The position numbers were made by a program, and so were the translations under genes. Under the pieces are notes generated by a model. That model was not told the origin of the DNA and searched no databases. It worked only from the letters and a program-made list of their open reading frames with translations. A DNA stretch of 64,000 nucleotides from Burkholderiales bacterium. GTDB taxonomy: Bacteria; Pseudomonadota; Gammaproteobacteria; Burkholderiales; Burkholderiaceae_C. This document shows, piece after piece, positions 8,767 to 16,736 of the stretch. The stretch lies in the NCBI GenBank assembly GCA_947474755.1, contig CANJJE010000001.1:124001-188000 (forward strand), written 5' to 3'. Position 1 is the first letter of the stretch; each line of letters opens with the position of its first letter.

Positions 8767-9308
8767 GCACCCATGCAGGACAACGAGATCGGCGTCGCGC
8801 AAGGCGGCGGACTCCGAGAGCATTCATCAAATGCGGGTGGGCATGCGCCGGCTGCGCTCGGCATTGCGGCTGTTTGCCCCCTGGATACCGTTCCCGCCCA
8901 GCCTGAAGCAGGAACTCGGCTGGCTGGCCACTGAACTCGGCGCTGCGCGCGACGCCGACGTGCTGGCCGATGGCACCTTGCCGAAGACGATCAAGGTCTG
9001 CCCGCAGGAAGCGGACTTGTTGACGCTCAGGCAAGTCGTGTCGACCCTCGCCGACAAGCAGAGGCGGCAGGCCGCCGCAGCGGTGGCCTCGGCGTGTCAA
9101 GCGCTACATCAGTGGCCTCGCAGCCTTGCAGGACGGGCTCGGATGGCTGAACGACGCTGCCGTCGCCGATCGCTTGCTGCGCGAGATCGGGGCCCTCCAT
9201 CAGGAGGTGGCGCCGGGCGCATCCTTCGCCAGGGGGTACCTCTGCGCGACCATGAAACAGGACCTTCCCGGGCTGAACAGATTGTGGGAAAAGTTCGAAT
9301 CGGCGTAG
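8767..9308 (+). pseudogene. CHAD-domain protein, frameshifted and internally deleted
   Basis: Three reading-frame pieces together spell a CHAD domain, the polyphosphate-binding helical bundle. The first, near 8767, reads APMQDNEIGVAQG; the second, from about 8810, reads SIHQMRVGMRRLRSALRLF and LGAARDADVLADGTLPK; the third, from about 9098, reads RYISGLAALQDGLGWLND and ends ASFARGYLCATMKQDLPGL. There are frame changes near 8805 and 9095, and the segment with the second conserved histidine pair (HxxRIxxKRxRY in the family) is missing. It follows directly on the PRPP synthetase fragment. Confidence 0.7.
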
Positions 9309-9626
9309 ACACCCTGGATGCATCGGAAATGATCATCGTGCCGCGGATCTTCCAGGAGCCCGCGTTGCGGGACTGGACTGACTTCGCGGGCTTGCGAGGA
9401 GGCTCGGGAAGCCTTGCTGGGGGCCTTCATCTCTGAGCCTCGAGAGTCCGGAGAGGGGCGCATGCGCCCGTTCGCCCCGATTGAATTCCCTGTTCCGCTT
9501 GCGGCTGCAGATCACTGGCTCGGCCTGCAAGCCGCGAAGTCCTGCTTCGCAAGGGCGCCATGGAATCCGCAGGCCGAGGACCCAGGCGAACGGGCCACAG
9601 CGCACGCGCTGCTCATGGTGTCGCGC
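9309..9626. other. Gap at the right end of the relic zone
   Basis: About 320 bases with no credible gene. It contains copy B of the dispersed repeat at 9483-9535, which closes the degraded stretch that begins near copy C at 2321. Confidence 0.45.
9483..9535. repeat. IS-end-like dispersed repeat, copy B
   Basis: 53 bases matching copy A (3456-3508) at 48 positions in direct orientation. The two copies bracket the sigma factor gene and all the gene remnants between 6.9 and 9.3 kb. Confidence 0.75.
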
Positions 9627-10109
9627 TCACTTGCCCATATCGGCCGGCGGTATCCGGTCGGACATCATGTCCATCATCATCTGCATCAGTGCCATGTGGT
9701 CCGCCATCATCCGGTGGCGCCTGGCCATGTTTGGCGGCATTCCCTTGTCGATGCTCATCGGATCTGCGCTGCAGGGCGAACCCATCATGCCCATGCCCAT
9801 GCCCGTGGTGCCGCTCTCGGCCTGCCTGGCCTGAAGCTCCTTCATCATGGCCAGGCCACCTTGCATGGCTTTCATGTGATCGGCCATCAGGGCCTGGCGT
9901 TCTGCGGGCGTGTTTGCGTTCATCATCTTCTGGTGCATCTCCTGCATGGACTTCATGCGGGGATCCATCGCCGCCATGGTTTCGGCACCTCCCATGTCCA
10001 TGGGGGCCATTCGGCCGTGAGGTGACGCGGCATCCGTGCTGCCTGGACTTGCGCAGGCGGTGGCCAGTGTGGCGACCGACAACGCAACGAAGGTTCGAAG
10101 GTTGTGCAT
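9627..10109 (-). CDS. Methionine-rich lipoprotein of the copper cluster
   Basis: A 160-residue protein with a lipoprotein signal (MHNLRTFVALSVATLATACA; the lipobox LATAC places the lipidated Cys near residue 19). The mature chain is extremely rich in Met (MAPMDMGG, KSMQEMHQKMM, MAMMKELQ, GMGMGMMG, HMALMQMMMDMM) with scattered His, a composition typical of proteins that bind Cu(I) through thioethers. It faces away from a CusC-like channel and a multicopper oxidase gene, so a periplasmic copper-buffering role is the natural inference. The start at 10109 has GGAG nine bases upstream. I do not recognise a named family. Confidence 0.75.
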   Translation of the reverse strand: MHNLRTFVALSVATLATACASPGSTDAASPHGRMAPMDMGGAETMAAMDPRMKSMQEMHQKMMNANTPAERQALMADHMKAMQGGLAMMKELQARQAESGTTGMGMGMMGSPCSADPMSIDKGMPPNMARRHRMMADHMALMQMMMDMMSDRIPPADMGK

Positions 10110-10394
10110 GTTGAACTCCGGATGGTTTTGGTTGACCGTTGTCACGCAACAGTTTTCATGCGCGTGAAGGCGGGCGGCCAAAACTAGAGCCAATCCATCT
10201 CACTGTCTGTGCGGCGCCGAACGTGCACGGAACTGTGGGTCGGGGTTGGCGCCTTCCAACGTGATTTCTCGGGCTGTCGCTCGGGTCCATCGCGAGGACT
10301 GCCCTGGTGACGCCGCTGACACCCTGTCCGCAGGTCATGTCGCGGACTTCAAAGGCGACCCATCTGCAGAACCGCTGTCCGATAATCGTTCGCA

Positions 10395-10802
10395 GTGAAA
10401 CACCTCCGCATCCTCATCGTGGTCCTGCTCGCCGTCCTGCTCCCCATTCGGGGTGGCGTCGCGGCTGCCATGCTGTGTCCGGACGGGGCGGTGACGATCG
10501 GCGCCGTTGCGGTTGCCGAGCAGGGTCATCACGACATGCACGCTGGCCAGGATGTGGTCGCGCATCTCACGGCGACACACGATCACTCCCATGGACATCC
10601 ACCGGGCGATTCGCCATCGGGCGCGCACAAGTCAGCGTGCCAGTTTTGTGCGGGTGGTGGCTGCTGTCTGACGCCCCTCGCGTTCGCACCGCCTTCGGTT
10701 GCCAGCCCGATGCTGATCACCTCGGCGGCGTTCCCGGCGCTGACCGCCCGCGTCACGGTCTGCTACCCGGACGGCCAGGACCGTCCTCCACGAACCATCT
10801 GA
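10395..10802 (+). CDS. His/Cys-rich exported protein of the copper cluster
   Basis: 135 residues: a hydrophobic N-terminus (LRILIVVLLAVLLPIRGG) that works as a signal peptide or anchor, a His-rich stretch (EQGHHDMHAG, then THDHSHGHPPG) and a Cys motif (CQFCAGGGCC). The layout resembles the short DUF2946/CopL-like proteins found in copper loci of proteobacteria, which are thought to bind copper in the periplasm or influence cop expression. I cannot assign it to one of them with certainty. The start is a GTG. It lies divergent to the Met-rich lipoprotein, with 285 bases between them for a shared promoter region. Confidence 0.65.
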   Translation: MKHLRILIVVLLAVLLPIRGGVAAAMLCPDGAVTIGAVAVAEQGHHDMHAGQDVVAHLTATHDHSHGHPPGDSPSGAHKSACQFCAGGGCCLTPLAFAPPSVASPMLITSAAFPALTARVTVCYPDGQDRPPRTI

Positions 10803-10986
10803 CCCACGCAGGCCTCCGCTGGGAGGCCCGAACGGGCTCGTGCGTCGAACGCACGAATTGCAGTCCATTGACTTCAGATGAGTTCGAACCATGCAAAACA
10901 AGCGACCAGCGTGGAGCATCGCCCTCGCGACGTGTGCGCCTCTTCCTGATGCGGCACATGCCGGCAAACGTGGTGGACGCGCCGTG

Positions 10987-12381
10987 ATGCGCATGACCGC
11001 ATTGGCGCTGGCCTCGCTTGCGCTTGCAGGCTGCGCGACCTTCTCCGCGGACGGCGGCTTTGGTGAAGTCGAGCAGCTGACCAGAGAGCGCGTCGGGCAC
11101 ACGCCGACCTACCTGCGGACAGGCGAGCAAGCTGATTCGGCCAAGGCGCGGGTCGCGCAGTTGCTGGAGCAAGCTCTGACCGCAGACAGCGCGGTGGAGC
11201 TGGCCCTGCTGAACAACCGCGACCTTCAGGCCAGTTACGCCCAGCTCGGCATTGCCGAGTCCGACGTGGTGCGCGCCGGACGCCCTGCCAACCCATCGTT
11301 GCGATTCGGCCGATTGAGCAACGGCAGCGCGACGGAAATCGACCGTGCCGTCCTCTTCGACGTCCTTGGGCTGGTCACCCTGCCGCTGGCCCGCAAAGCA
11401 GAGCGAAGCCGCTTCGAGCAGGTGCAGCTGCAGGCGGCGATCGACACCCTGGCTGTTGCCGGCGAGGCGCGCAAGGCTTTCTTCGAGGCCGTGACGGCGC
11501 AGCAACTCGTGGTCTACGCCGGGCAGGTCAAGGACGCTGCTGACGCCTCCAACGAGCTGGCCAGGCGCATGGCCGCAGCAGGCAACCTCAACAAGTTGGC
11601 TCAGATGCGCGAGCAGTCCTTCTACTCGGACGCGACCGCGCAGCTCGCCAGAGCTCGGCATCAGGCTGTCGCCACCCGAGAGCGCCTGACGCGGGTCCTG
11701 GCGCTCGGCAGCGAACAGCTCGACTTCAGGCTGCCACAACGATTGCCCGATCTGCCAGCCGCCCCCGCCGAATCGAAGGACGCCGAGCAAGCGGCGATGG
11801 ACAAGCGCCTGGACGTTCTGATGGCCAGGCGCTCGACCGAAGCAACGGCGCAGTTGCTCGGCCTGACCAGGACCACGCGCTTCATCAACGTGCTCAATGC
11901 GGGGTACCAGAACAAGAGCAACACCGGTGAGTCCCGAATGAACGGCTACGAAATCGAGCTCGAGTTGCCCCTTTTTGATTTCGGCTCCACGCGTGTCGCA
12001 CGAGCCGAAGCGACCTACATGCAGTCGGTGAACCGCACTGCCCAGGTCGCGGTCAACGCACGTTCCGAAGTGCGAGAGGCCTACTCGGCCTACCGGACCG
12101 CCTACGACCTGGCCCGCCACTACCGCGATGAGGTGGTCCCGCTGCGCCAGCGCATCTCGGACGAAAACCTGCTTCGCTACAACGGCATGCTGGCCAGCGT
12201 CTTCGAGCTGTTGGCCGACGCCAAGGACCGGATTGCCAGCGTCACCGGCGCGGTCGAGGCGCTGCGTGATTACTGGCTGGCCGAGAGCGACCTGCAAGCC
12301 GCGCTGGTCGGCCGATCGCCGGACCTGGCCCAGGCAAGAGGGCCCGCCAGCGGCACCGTCCCCACACCCGCCGGCCATTGA
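10987..12381 (+). CDS. CusC-like outer-membrane efflux lipoprotein
   Basis: Outer-membrane channel of the TolC family, as used by RND-type copper/silver exporters. The chosen ATG gives a short lipoprotein signal (MRMTALALASLALAGC), and the Cys would be lipidated as in CusC. Two repeated helical regions follow: the first with VELALLNNRDLQASYAQLGI and AGRPANPSLRFG, the second with VLNAGYQNKSNTG, ELPLFDFGSTRVARAEA and YSAYRTAYDLARHYRDEVVP. The frame is open back to 10891, but that extension reads as ordinary intergenic coding noise. The 464-residue length is normal. The inner-membrane pump CusA and adaptor CusB are not in the window; the multicopper oxidase follows 12 bases later and probably shares the transcript. 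Confidence 0.85.
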   Translation: MRMTALALASLALAGCATFSADGGFGEVEQLTRERVGHTPTYLRTGEQADSAKARVAQLLEQALTADSAVELALLNNRDLQASYAQLGIAESDVVRAGRPANPSLRFGRLSNGSATEIDRAVLFDVLGLVTLPLARKAERSRFEQVQLQAAIDTLAVAGEARKAFFEAVTAQQLVVYAGQVKDAADASNELARRMAAAGNLNKLAQMREQSFYSDATAQLARARHQAVATRERLTRVLALGSEQLDFRLPQRLPDLPAAPAESKDAEQAAMDKRLDVLMARRSTEATAQLLGLTRTTRFINVLNAGYQNKSNTGESRMNGYEIELELPLFDFGSTRVARAEATYMQSVNRTAQVAVNARSEVREAYSAYRTAYDLARHYRDEVVPLRQRISDENLLRYNGMLASVFELLADAKDRIASVTGAVEALRDYWLAESDLQAALVGRSPDLAQARGPASGTVPTPAGH

Positions 12382-12393
12382 AGGATCACAGAC

Positions 12394-13788
12394 ATGACCC
12401 AACGCAGAACTTTCTTCAAGGCGGCAGGCGCGACCCTTCTGGGTGCCGCGACCGTCAGCCGTGCCGGCGCAGCGTTGCTGCCCGAGACGGTGTCGCAGTC
12501 ATCCGCGGCCATGCAATTGCCTCCTCTGCCTCCGAACGGCCGGCCGTATCAGCCGATCGTCACGCTCAACGGCTGGTCGCTGCCCTGGCGCATGAAGGAC
12601 AACGTCAAGGAGTTCCACCTGGTGGCCGAACCGGTGGTGCGAGAAATCGCCCCGGGCATGAAAGCCAACCTCTGGGGCTACAACGGTCAAAGCCCGGGCC
12701 CGACCATCGAAGCCGTCGAAGGTGACCGCATCCGCATCTTTGTCACGAACAAGTTGCCGGAGGTCACGAGCGTGCACTGGCATGGCGTCCTGGTGCCCTC
12801 GGGCATGGACGGTGTCACCGGTCTGACGCAGCCGCCGATCGGGGTCGGCAAGACCTTCCTGTACGAGTTCGTGCTTCAACGTTCGGGCACCTTCATGTAT
12901 CACCCGCACGCCGACGAGATGACACAGATGGCGATGGGAATGATGGGGCTGTTCATCGTGCACCCGAAGGACCCGAAGCAGTTCAGGGTCGACCGCGACT
13001 ACGGCTTCATCCTCAACGCCTACGACATCGAACCCGGCAGCGCGACGCCGAAGGTGAACACGATGCTCGAATTCAACCTGTGGACCTGGAACAGCCGGGC
13101 CTTCCCCGGCATCGACCCGTTCGTGGCCCGTACGGGCGAGCGGGTTCGCATACGCGTCGGGAACCTGACGATGACCAACCATCCCATCCACATGCATGGC
13201 CCTCACTTCGAGGTGACCGGAACCGATGGCGGCTGGGTGCCCAGGAGCGCACGCTGGCCGGAGGTCACGACCGACATTGGCGTCGGCCAGATGCGTGCCT
13301 TCGAGTTCGACGCGCTTGCCGGTGACTGGGCGATCCATTGCCACAAGTCGCATCACACGATGAATGCCATGGGGCACTCGGTCCCCACCATGATTGGCGT
13401 TGACCAGCGGGACGTCGCGAAGAAGATCTCAGGGCTCGTGCCGGACTACATGGTGATGGGCGACAAGGGCATGCACGACATGGCCGTGATGCAGATGCCG
13501 CTGCCCGACAACACGCTGCCCATGATGACCGGCACCGGTCCCTTCGGTCCGGTGGGGATGGGGGGCATGTTCAGCGTCGTGAAAGTCCGCGACGACGTCA
13601 AGCGCGGTGACTTCAGTGACCCCGGTCCCTACAAGCACCCTGCAGGAACGCTTGCCAGCGAATACACCGCGGAGATGCCCGAAGCAGTCCGGTCGCAGGC
13701 CCCGCAAGCCGATGCCAACACCCTTCAGGTACGCAAGCCCGGTGCCCACGGCGGCCACGAACACCACTCCGACGATGACGCAGAGTGA
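12394..13788 (+). CDS. Multicopper oxidase, CopA/CueO-related (Tat-exported)
   Basis: Periplasmic oxidase that couples substrate (for example Cu(I)) oxidation to reduction of O2. The N-terminus MTQRRTFFKAAGA is a twin-arginine signal (RRTFFK), cut probably after RAGA. All copper-ligand motifs are present in order: HWHG (about residue 129), YHPHAD (169), HPIHMHG (264) and the C-terminal HCHKSHHTM (314). The length, 464 residues, is near that of CueO-type enzymes, but the last strong ligand motif is unusually far from the C-terminus; a Met- and His-rich tail follows (GMGGMFS, HGGHEHHSDDD). AAGGA precedes the start. It is encoded 12 bases after the CusC-like gene, which supports a copper-resistance role. 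Confidence 0.9.
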   Translation: MTQRRTFFKAAGATLLGAATVSRAGAALLPETVSQSSAAMQLPPLPPNGRPYQPIVTLNGWSLPWRMKDNVKEFHLVAEPVVREIAPGMKANLWGYNGQSPGPTIEAVEGDRIRIFVTNKLPEVTSVHWHGVLVPSGMDGVTGLTQPPIGVGKTFLYEFVLQRSGTFMYHPHADEMTQMAMGMMGLFIVHPKDPKQFRVDRDYGFILNAYDIEPGSATPKVNTMLEFNLWTWNSRAFPGIDPFVARTGERVRIRVGNLTMTNHPIHMHGPHFEVTGTDGGWVPRSARWPEVTTDIGVGQMRAFEFDALAGDWAIHCHKSHHTMNAMGHSVPTMIGVDQRDVAKKISGLVPDYMVMGDKGMHDMAVMQMPLPDNTLPMMTGTGPFGPVGMGGMFSVVKVRDDVKRGDFSDPGPYKHPAGTLASEYTAEMPEAVRSQAPQADANTLQVRKPGAHGGHEHHSDDDAE

Positions 13789-13843
13789 GGTGGGAAACGT
13801 CGACAGGGACCCAGGCCAGGTCACGCTCAAGCACGGGCCCATC
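13775..13843 (+). pseudogene. CusF-like copper chaperone, N-terminal stump
   Basis: Overlapping the multicopper oxidase stop in another frame, 23 codons read MTQSEVGNVDRDPGQVTLKH followed by GPI. The core VDRDPGQVTLKHGPI is the opening strand pattern of CusF-type periplasmic Cu(I)/Ag(I) carriers. After GPI the frame becomes HSAVSRPLPMRP and the metal-binding strand (DMPAMTMxF in the family) is absent. The gene was probably cut by a deletion that joined it to the selD side. Confidence 0.5.
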
Positions 13844-13920
13844 CACTCCGCGGTGTCGCGACCGTTGCCGATGCGGCCGCAGCATCTGCAGCCACGCGCT
13901 TGATTCGGAAAAACGCAGAT

Positions 13921-14985
13921 TCAGCTCACGACAAGGCGCGGCGCGCTGCTGGTCGCAACGATGCTGCCGATCACGGCGGCCTGCTCGAACCCATGCCGGC
14001 GGAAGACGGCCATGACCTCATCGATGGCGGACGGCGCACACGACACGAGCAATCCGCCGCTGGTCTGCGGGTCAGTCAGCAGGGCCTGGTCTTCGGCAGC
14101 AAAAGCTGTCGGCAAGCTGATATCGCTGCCGTAGGCTGCCCAATTGCGGCTCGAAGCGCCGGTGACGAAGCCCTGTGACGCCAGCGTGCGAACACCGGCC
14201 ATCAAAGGCACGGCCGCCCAGTCGAGCCTCACATCGCAGCGTGCGCCGCGAGCCATTTCCAGCGCATGTCCGGCCAGGCCGAAGCCGGTGACGTCGGTCA
14301 AGGCGTGCACTCCGGGCAAGGCTGCCAGATCAGGCCCTGGTGTGTTCAGCTTCGTGGTGGTGGCGATCATCTGCGCATAGCCCGCGTCGCTGAGTTCCCC
14401 CTTCTTCAGCGCAGCGGACATCACACCCACGCCGACCGGCTTGCCCAGCACCAGCACGTCGCCTGGTCTGGCGTCGGCGTTGCGCTTGACGTGCCTGGGG
14501 TGGACCAGACCCAAGGCGACCAGCCCGTAGATGGCCTCGACGGAATCGATGGTGTGGCCGCCTGCGATCGGAATGCCCGCGGCACGGCAGACCGATGCAC
14601 CGCCTTCCAGGATGCGGCCGATCGTCTGCGTGGACAGCACGGCGATCGGCATGGCCACCAGCGCCAGCGCCATGATGGGTCGGCCACCCATCGCATACAC
14701 GTCACTGATCGCGTTGGTGGCGGCGATGCGGCCGAAGTCGAACGGGTCGTCGACGATGGGCATGAAGAAGTCGGTGGTGGCAATCAGCGCCTGCTCGTCG
14801 TTGAGCTGGTAGACGGCCGCGTCGTCGGCGGTCTCGATGCCCACCAGCAGTTCCTTCGGGATCGGCATGGCTGCCGTGCCCCTGAGGATCTCTGACAACA
14901 CCCCCGGCGCGATCTTGCAGCCGCAGCCGCCCCCGTGGGACAGCGAAGTGAGGCGGGGCTCGGCGAGCTTGTCGGGTGCTTTCAT
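13921..14985 (-). CDS. selD: Selenophosphate synthase (SelD / SenC)
   Basis: Cytosolic ATP-dependent enzyme that makes selenophosphate from selenide, the selenium donor for selenocysteine, 2-selenouridine and selenoneine. The protein has 354 residues. Its flexible N-terminal loop HGGGCGCKIAP carries the reactive Cys (not selenocysteine) followed by the essential Lys, and the ATP site has TTDFFMPIVDDPFDFGRIAA and NAISDVYAMGG. Further conserved blocks are GGHTIDSVEAIYGL and LTDVTGFGLAGHALEMA. Its ATG overlaps the stop of senB as ATGA, so the two are translationally coupled. In selenoneine loci this gene is called senC. The frame is open upstream, but the start at 14985 is fixed by the coupling. 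Confidence 0.93.
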   Translation of the reverse strand: MKAPDKLAEPRLTSLSHGGGCGCKIAPGVLSEILRGTAAMPIPKELLVGIETADDAAVYQLNDEQALIATTDFFMPIVDDPFDFGRIAATNAISDVYAMGGRPIMALALVAMPIAVLSTQTIGRILEGGASVCRAAGIPIAGGHTIDSVEAIYGLVALGLVHPRHVKRNADARPGDVLVLGKPVGVGVMSAALKKGELSDAGYAQMIATTTKLNTPGPDLAALPGVHALTDVTGFGLAGHALEMARGARCDVRLDWAAVPLMAGVRTLASQGFVTGASSRNWAAYGSDISLPTAFAAEDQALLTDPQTSGGLLVSCAPSAIDEVMAVFRRHGFEQAAVIGSIVATSSAPRLVVS

Positions 14986-15971
14986 GGGGCGTCTCGGAAG
15001 GTCAGGGGCCTCGGCGTTTCGAGCATCTCGCCGATCAGCGAGTGCAGGGCTGCAGATTCTCGCGTCGGGTCGAACAGCGAGGCGCGTTCTTCGCATTGCC
15101 GTTGAAGGTGATCCAGCATAGTCGGCTCGTTGCGCAGCCGCTGCAGCAGGTTTGCCAAAGCGGGGGCATCGCCCAGCGGAAAGTAGCCGTCATAGCTTTC
15201 GCCGAGCAAGCCGACGTTGCCGTCGATCCGCGAGGCCAGGACCGGTGTGCCGCTGCGCACTGCCTCGATCACGGCGTGCGCGCCGCCTTCCATGCGGCTC
15301 GGATGGACCAGCACATGGGCTGTCTGGATTCGTTGGCGCGTTGCCGCATTCGCCAGACCGCCCAGCCAGCGGTAGCTCGGGTTGTCGGCCATCAACGACG
15401 AAGCCTGCGACCCGAGTGCGGGATCGAGGGCGGCCCCGATGTGGTCGAAGAGGATGTCGCCGCAGCCGAGCAGCATCCGTGAGGCTTCGAAGTAGGTTTG
15501 CGGTGACTTTTCAGCGCGCAGGTGGCCGACCATCAATGCGCGCAGGTGCCTGTGCGTCTTGGGCAGTGTCTTGCGCGCGGAGCAGGACTGCAACACGACC
15601 CGGGTCCTGGAAATCAGGCCCTTGGGCAGAGATTCGGCGCCAAGCTGGTTGAGCACGATCAGGCGGTCGGCGGCGGCCAGCGAGGCCTGCGCGGAAGCGT
15701 CGCTTTCGATGTCTCTGTAAAGGTCGGTGCCCGTGAGCACGACGATCAGAGGTGCCGTGGGCCGAAGGGCTCGCCACTTGGCAACCGAGACTGCCGAGCG
15801 GCGTGCGTGGAGCGCGACCATCACGTCATCGTCGCCGCCATCCCAGAATGAGGTCAGACGCACGCGGTAGGCTTTCGACAGCATGCCTTCCCAACGGCGC
15901 GCGGTCTGCCAATTACCGGTGTTTGCGTCGGCCAGGGTCGGTGTCACGATCACGAGTTCCGGTCTGCGCAC
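14982..15971 (-). CDS. senB: Selenosugar synthase-type glycosyltransferase
   Basis: A 329-residue GT4-like glycosyltransferase of the family first known as TIGR04348 and later shown to be SenB, which makes a selenosugar from selenophosphate and a UDP-sugar for selenoneine synthesis. Matching blocks are IVTPTLADANTGNWQTARRW, VALHARRSAVS, VVLTGTDLYRD, GHLRAEKSPQT, HIGAALDPALG, YRWLGGL, LVHPSRMEGGAHAVIEA, GTPVLASRIDGNVGLLGESY and GYFPLGD. Coupling to selD through ATGA supports this. The third gene, senA (selenoneine synthase), is not next to it here: the upstream side is a divergent short frame. I assign it from motifs and context. Confidence 0.85.
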   Translation of the reverse strand: MRRPELVIVTPTLADANTGNWQTARRWEGMLSKAYRVRLTSFWDGGDDDVMVALHARRSAVSVAKWRALRPTAPLIVVLTGTDLYRDIESDASAQASLAAADRLIVLNQLGAESLPKGLISRTRVVLQSCSARKTLPKTHRHLRALMVGHLRAEKSPQTYFEASRMLLGCGDILFDHIGAALDPALGSQASSLMADNPSYRWLGGLANAATRQRIQTAHVLVHPSRMEGGAHAVIEAVRSGTPVLASRIDGNVGLLGESYDGYFPLGDAPALANLLQRLRNEPTMLDHLQRQCEERASLFDPTRESAALHSLIGEMLETPRPLTFRDAP

Positions 15972-15988
15972 GGCTGAAGGTTAACGCG

Positions 15989-16189
15989 ATGACGGTGCTG
16001 CTCGAAGACGCCACCAGGTCTCATCCGGCGTCCGCCGACTGGGCTGGTGCGCGCCTGCATGCCAACGCCCCGCACGACTCCAGCAAGGTGGTCGCTGTCC
16101 GTTCCACACAACGCCGACTCGCGATGTTGTTGCTTGTAGGGCTTGTCGATGCGCTCAGCCATGGTCTGCGGCGACTGCTGATGCGATAG
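15989..16189 (+). CDS. Possible short hypothetical protein
   Basis: A 66-residue frame divergent from senB: MTVLLEDATRSHPASADWAG, then a short hydrophobic stretch (LAMLLLVGLVDALSHGL) near the C-terminus. The start is only 17 bases from the senB start, leaving little room for a promoter on both sides, and there is no strong ribosome binding site. It may be non-coding leader sequence of senB. Confidence 0.25.
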   Translation: MTVLLEDATRSHPASADWAGARLHANAPHDSSKVVAVRSTQRRLAMLLLVGLVDALSHGLRRLLMR

Positions 16190-16219
16190 ATCGCCCAAGC
16201 GCGAGGTGTTTCATGCCGC

Positions 16220-16288
16220 TTCTGTCGCGTTTGGGGGCCAGGGGGAGAAGGAACGAGGGTGAACAGGCCGTTTGAAAAGCCTATCCTC
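16220..16288. repeat. Direct repeat, left copy
   Basis: Two exact blocks, TTCTGTCGCGTTTGGGGGCC plus AGGG, and CGTTTGAAAAGCCTATCC, recur in the same order and similar spacing at 17621-17680. This copy ends 29 bases before the start of a three-gene cluster, in the position of its promoter or leader. Confidence 0.7.
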
Positions 16289-16316
16289 CGACGCGGCCAG
16301 GCCATCGGAGGGCAAC

Positions 16317-16736
16317 GTGGACTACCGGTTTGAGCAGCGGGGGCGACGCCCGATTGTCGGAATCGCGGTCGTGCTGGGCTGCGGCATGGCCGCGCTTGGC
16401 CTTGCCTATGACGCGCCCTGGTACTTCACTGCGGTCACGACGCTGCCCACCCTCATGGCGTTGGCGGTCTTCGTGCAGAACAGCCGTAGCGGCCTGCGTC
16501 TCGAGGGCGACACGCTGACGCTCTTCAAGGATCAGTGGCGTCAGGTCATCGATGTCGGGACGACCCGCCATGTCCGGGTGACGGCATCGATGGAAGGCCA
16601 GCCCAGCATCTGGCTCGATTTCGATCGAGCGCCTCCGTATCGACTGCCGGGCTACTGCTTCGGCTCCGCGCAGCCGCTGAAGGACGCCTTCCGGCAGCGC
16701 GGGATCGCCATTGCCCAGGAGGTCATGGAATCGTGA
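16317..16736 (+). CDS. Hypothetical membrane protein (two helices)
   Basis: A 139-residue protein with two adjoining hydrophobic segments near the N-terminus (PIVGIAVVLGCGMAALGLAY and FTAVTTLPTLMALAVFVQ), followed by a soluble domain of about 85 residues (SGLRLEGDTLTLFKDQWRQV, then PSIWLDFDRAPPYRLPGY). It resembles small PH-like-domain membrane proteins in layout, but I recognise no family. The GTG at 16317 is chosen over the ATG at 16272 because GGAGGG stands four bases before it. It overlaps the next gene by four bases (GTGA), so the two are cotranslated. Confidence 0.65.
   Translation: MDYRFEQRGRRPIVGIAVVLGCGMAALGLAYDAPWYFTAVTTLPTLMALAVFVQNSRSGLRLEGDTLTLFKDQWRQVIDVGTTRHVRVTASMEGQPSIWLDFDRAPPYRLPGYCFGSAQPLKDAFRQRGIAIAQEVMES

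Noticed and set aside
8019-8906. A DHH-phosphoesterase/PRPP-synthetase fusion enzyme
   Set aside because: Both parts lack essential segments (DHH N-terminus, most of PRPP synthetase) and the tail runs into CHAD sequence in another frame. It is a product of deletions.
1699-9600. Integrated island with att sites at tRNA-Ser
   Set aside because: No integrase and no second copy of the tRNA 3' end were found, so the tRNA location is only suggestive.
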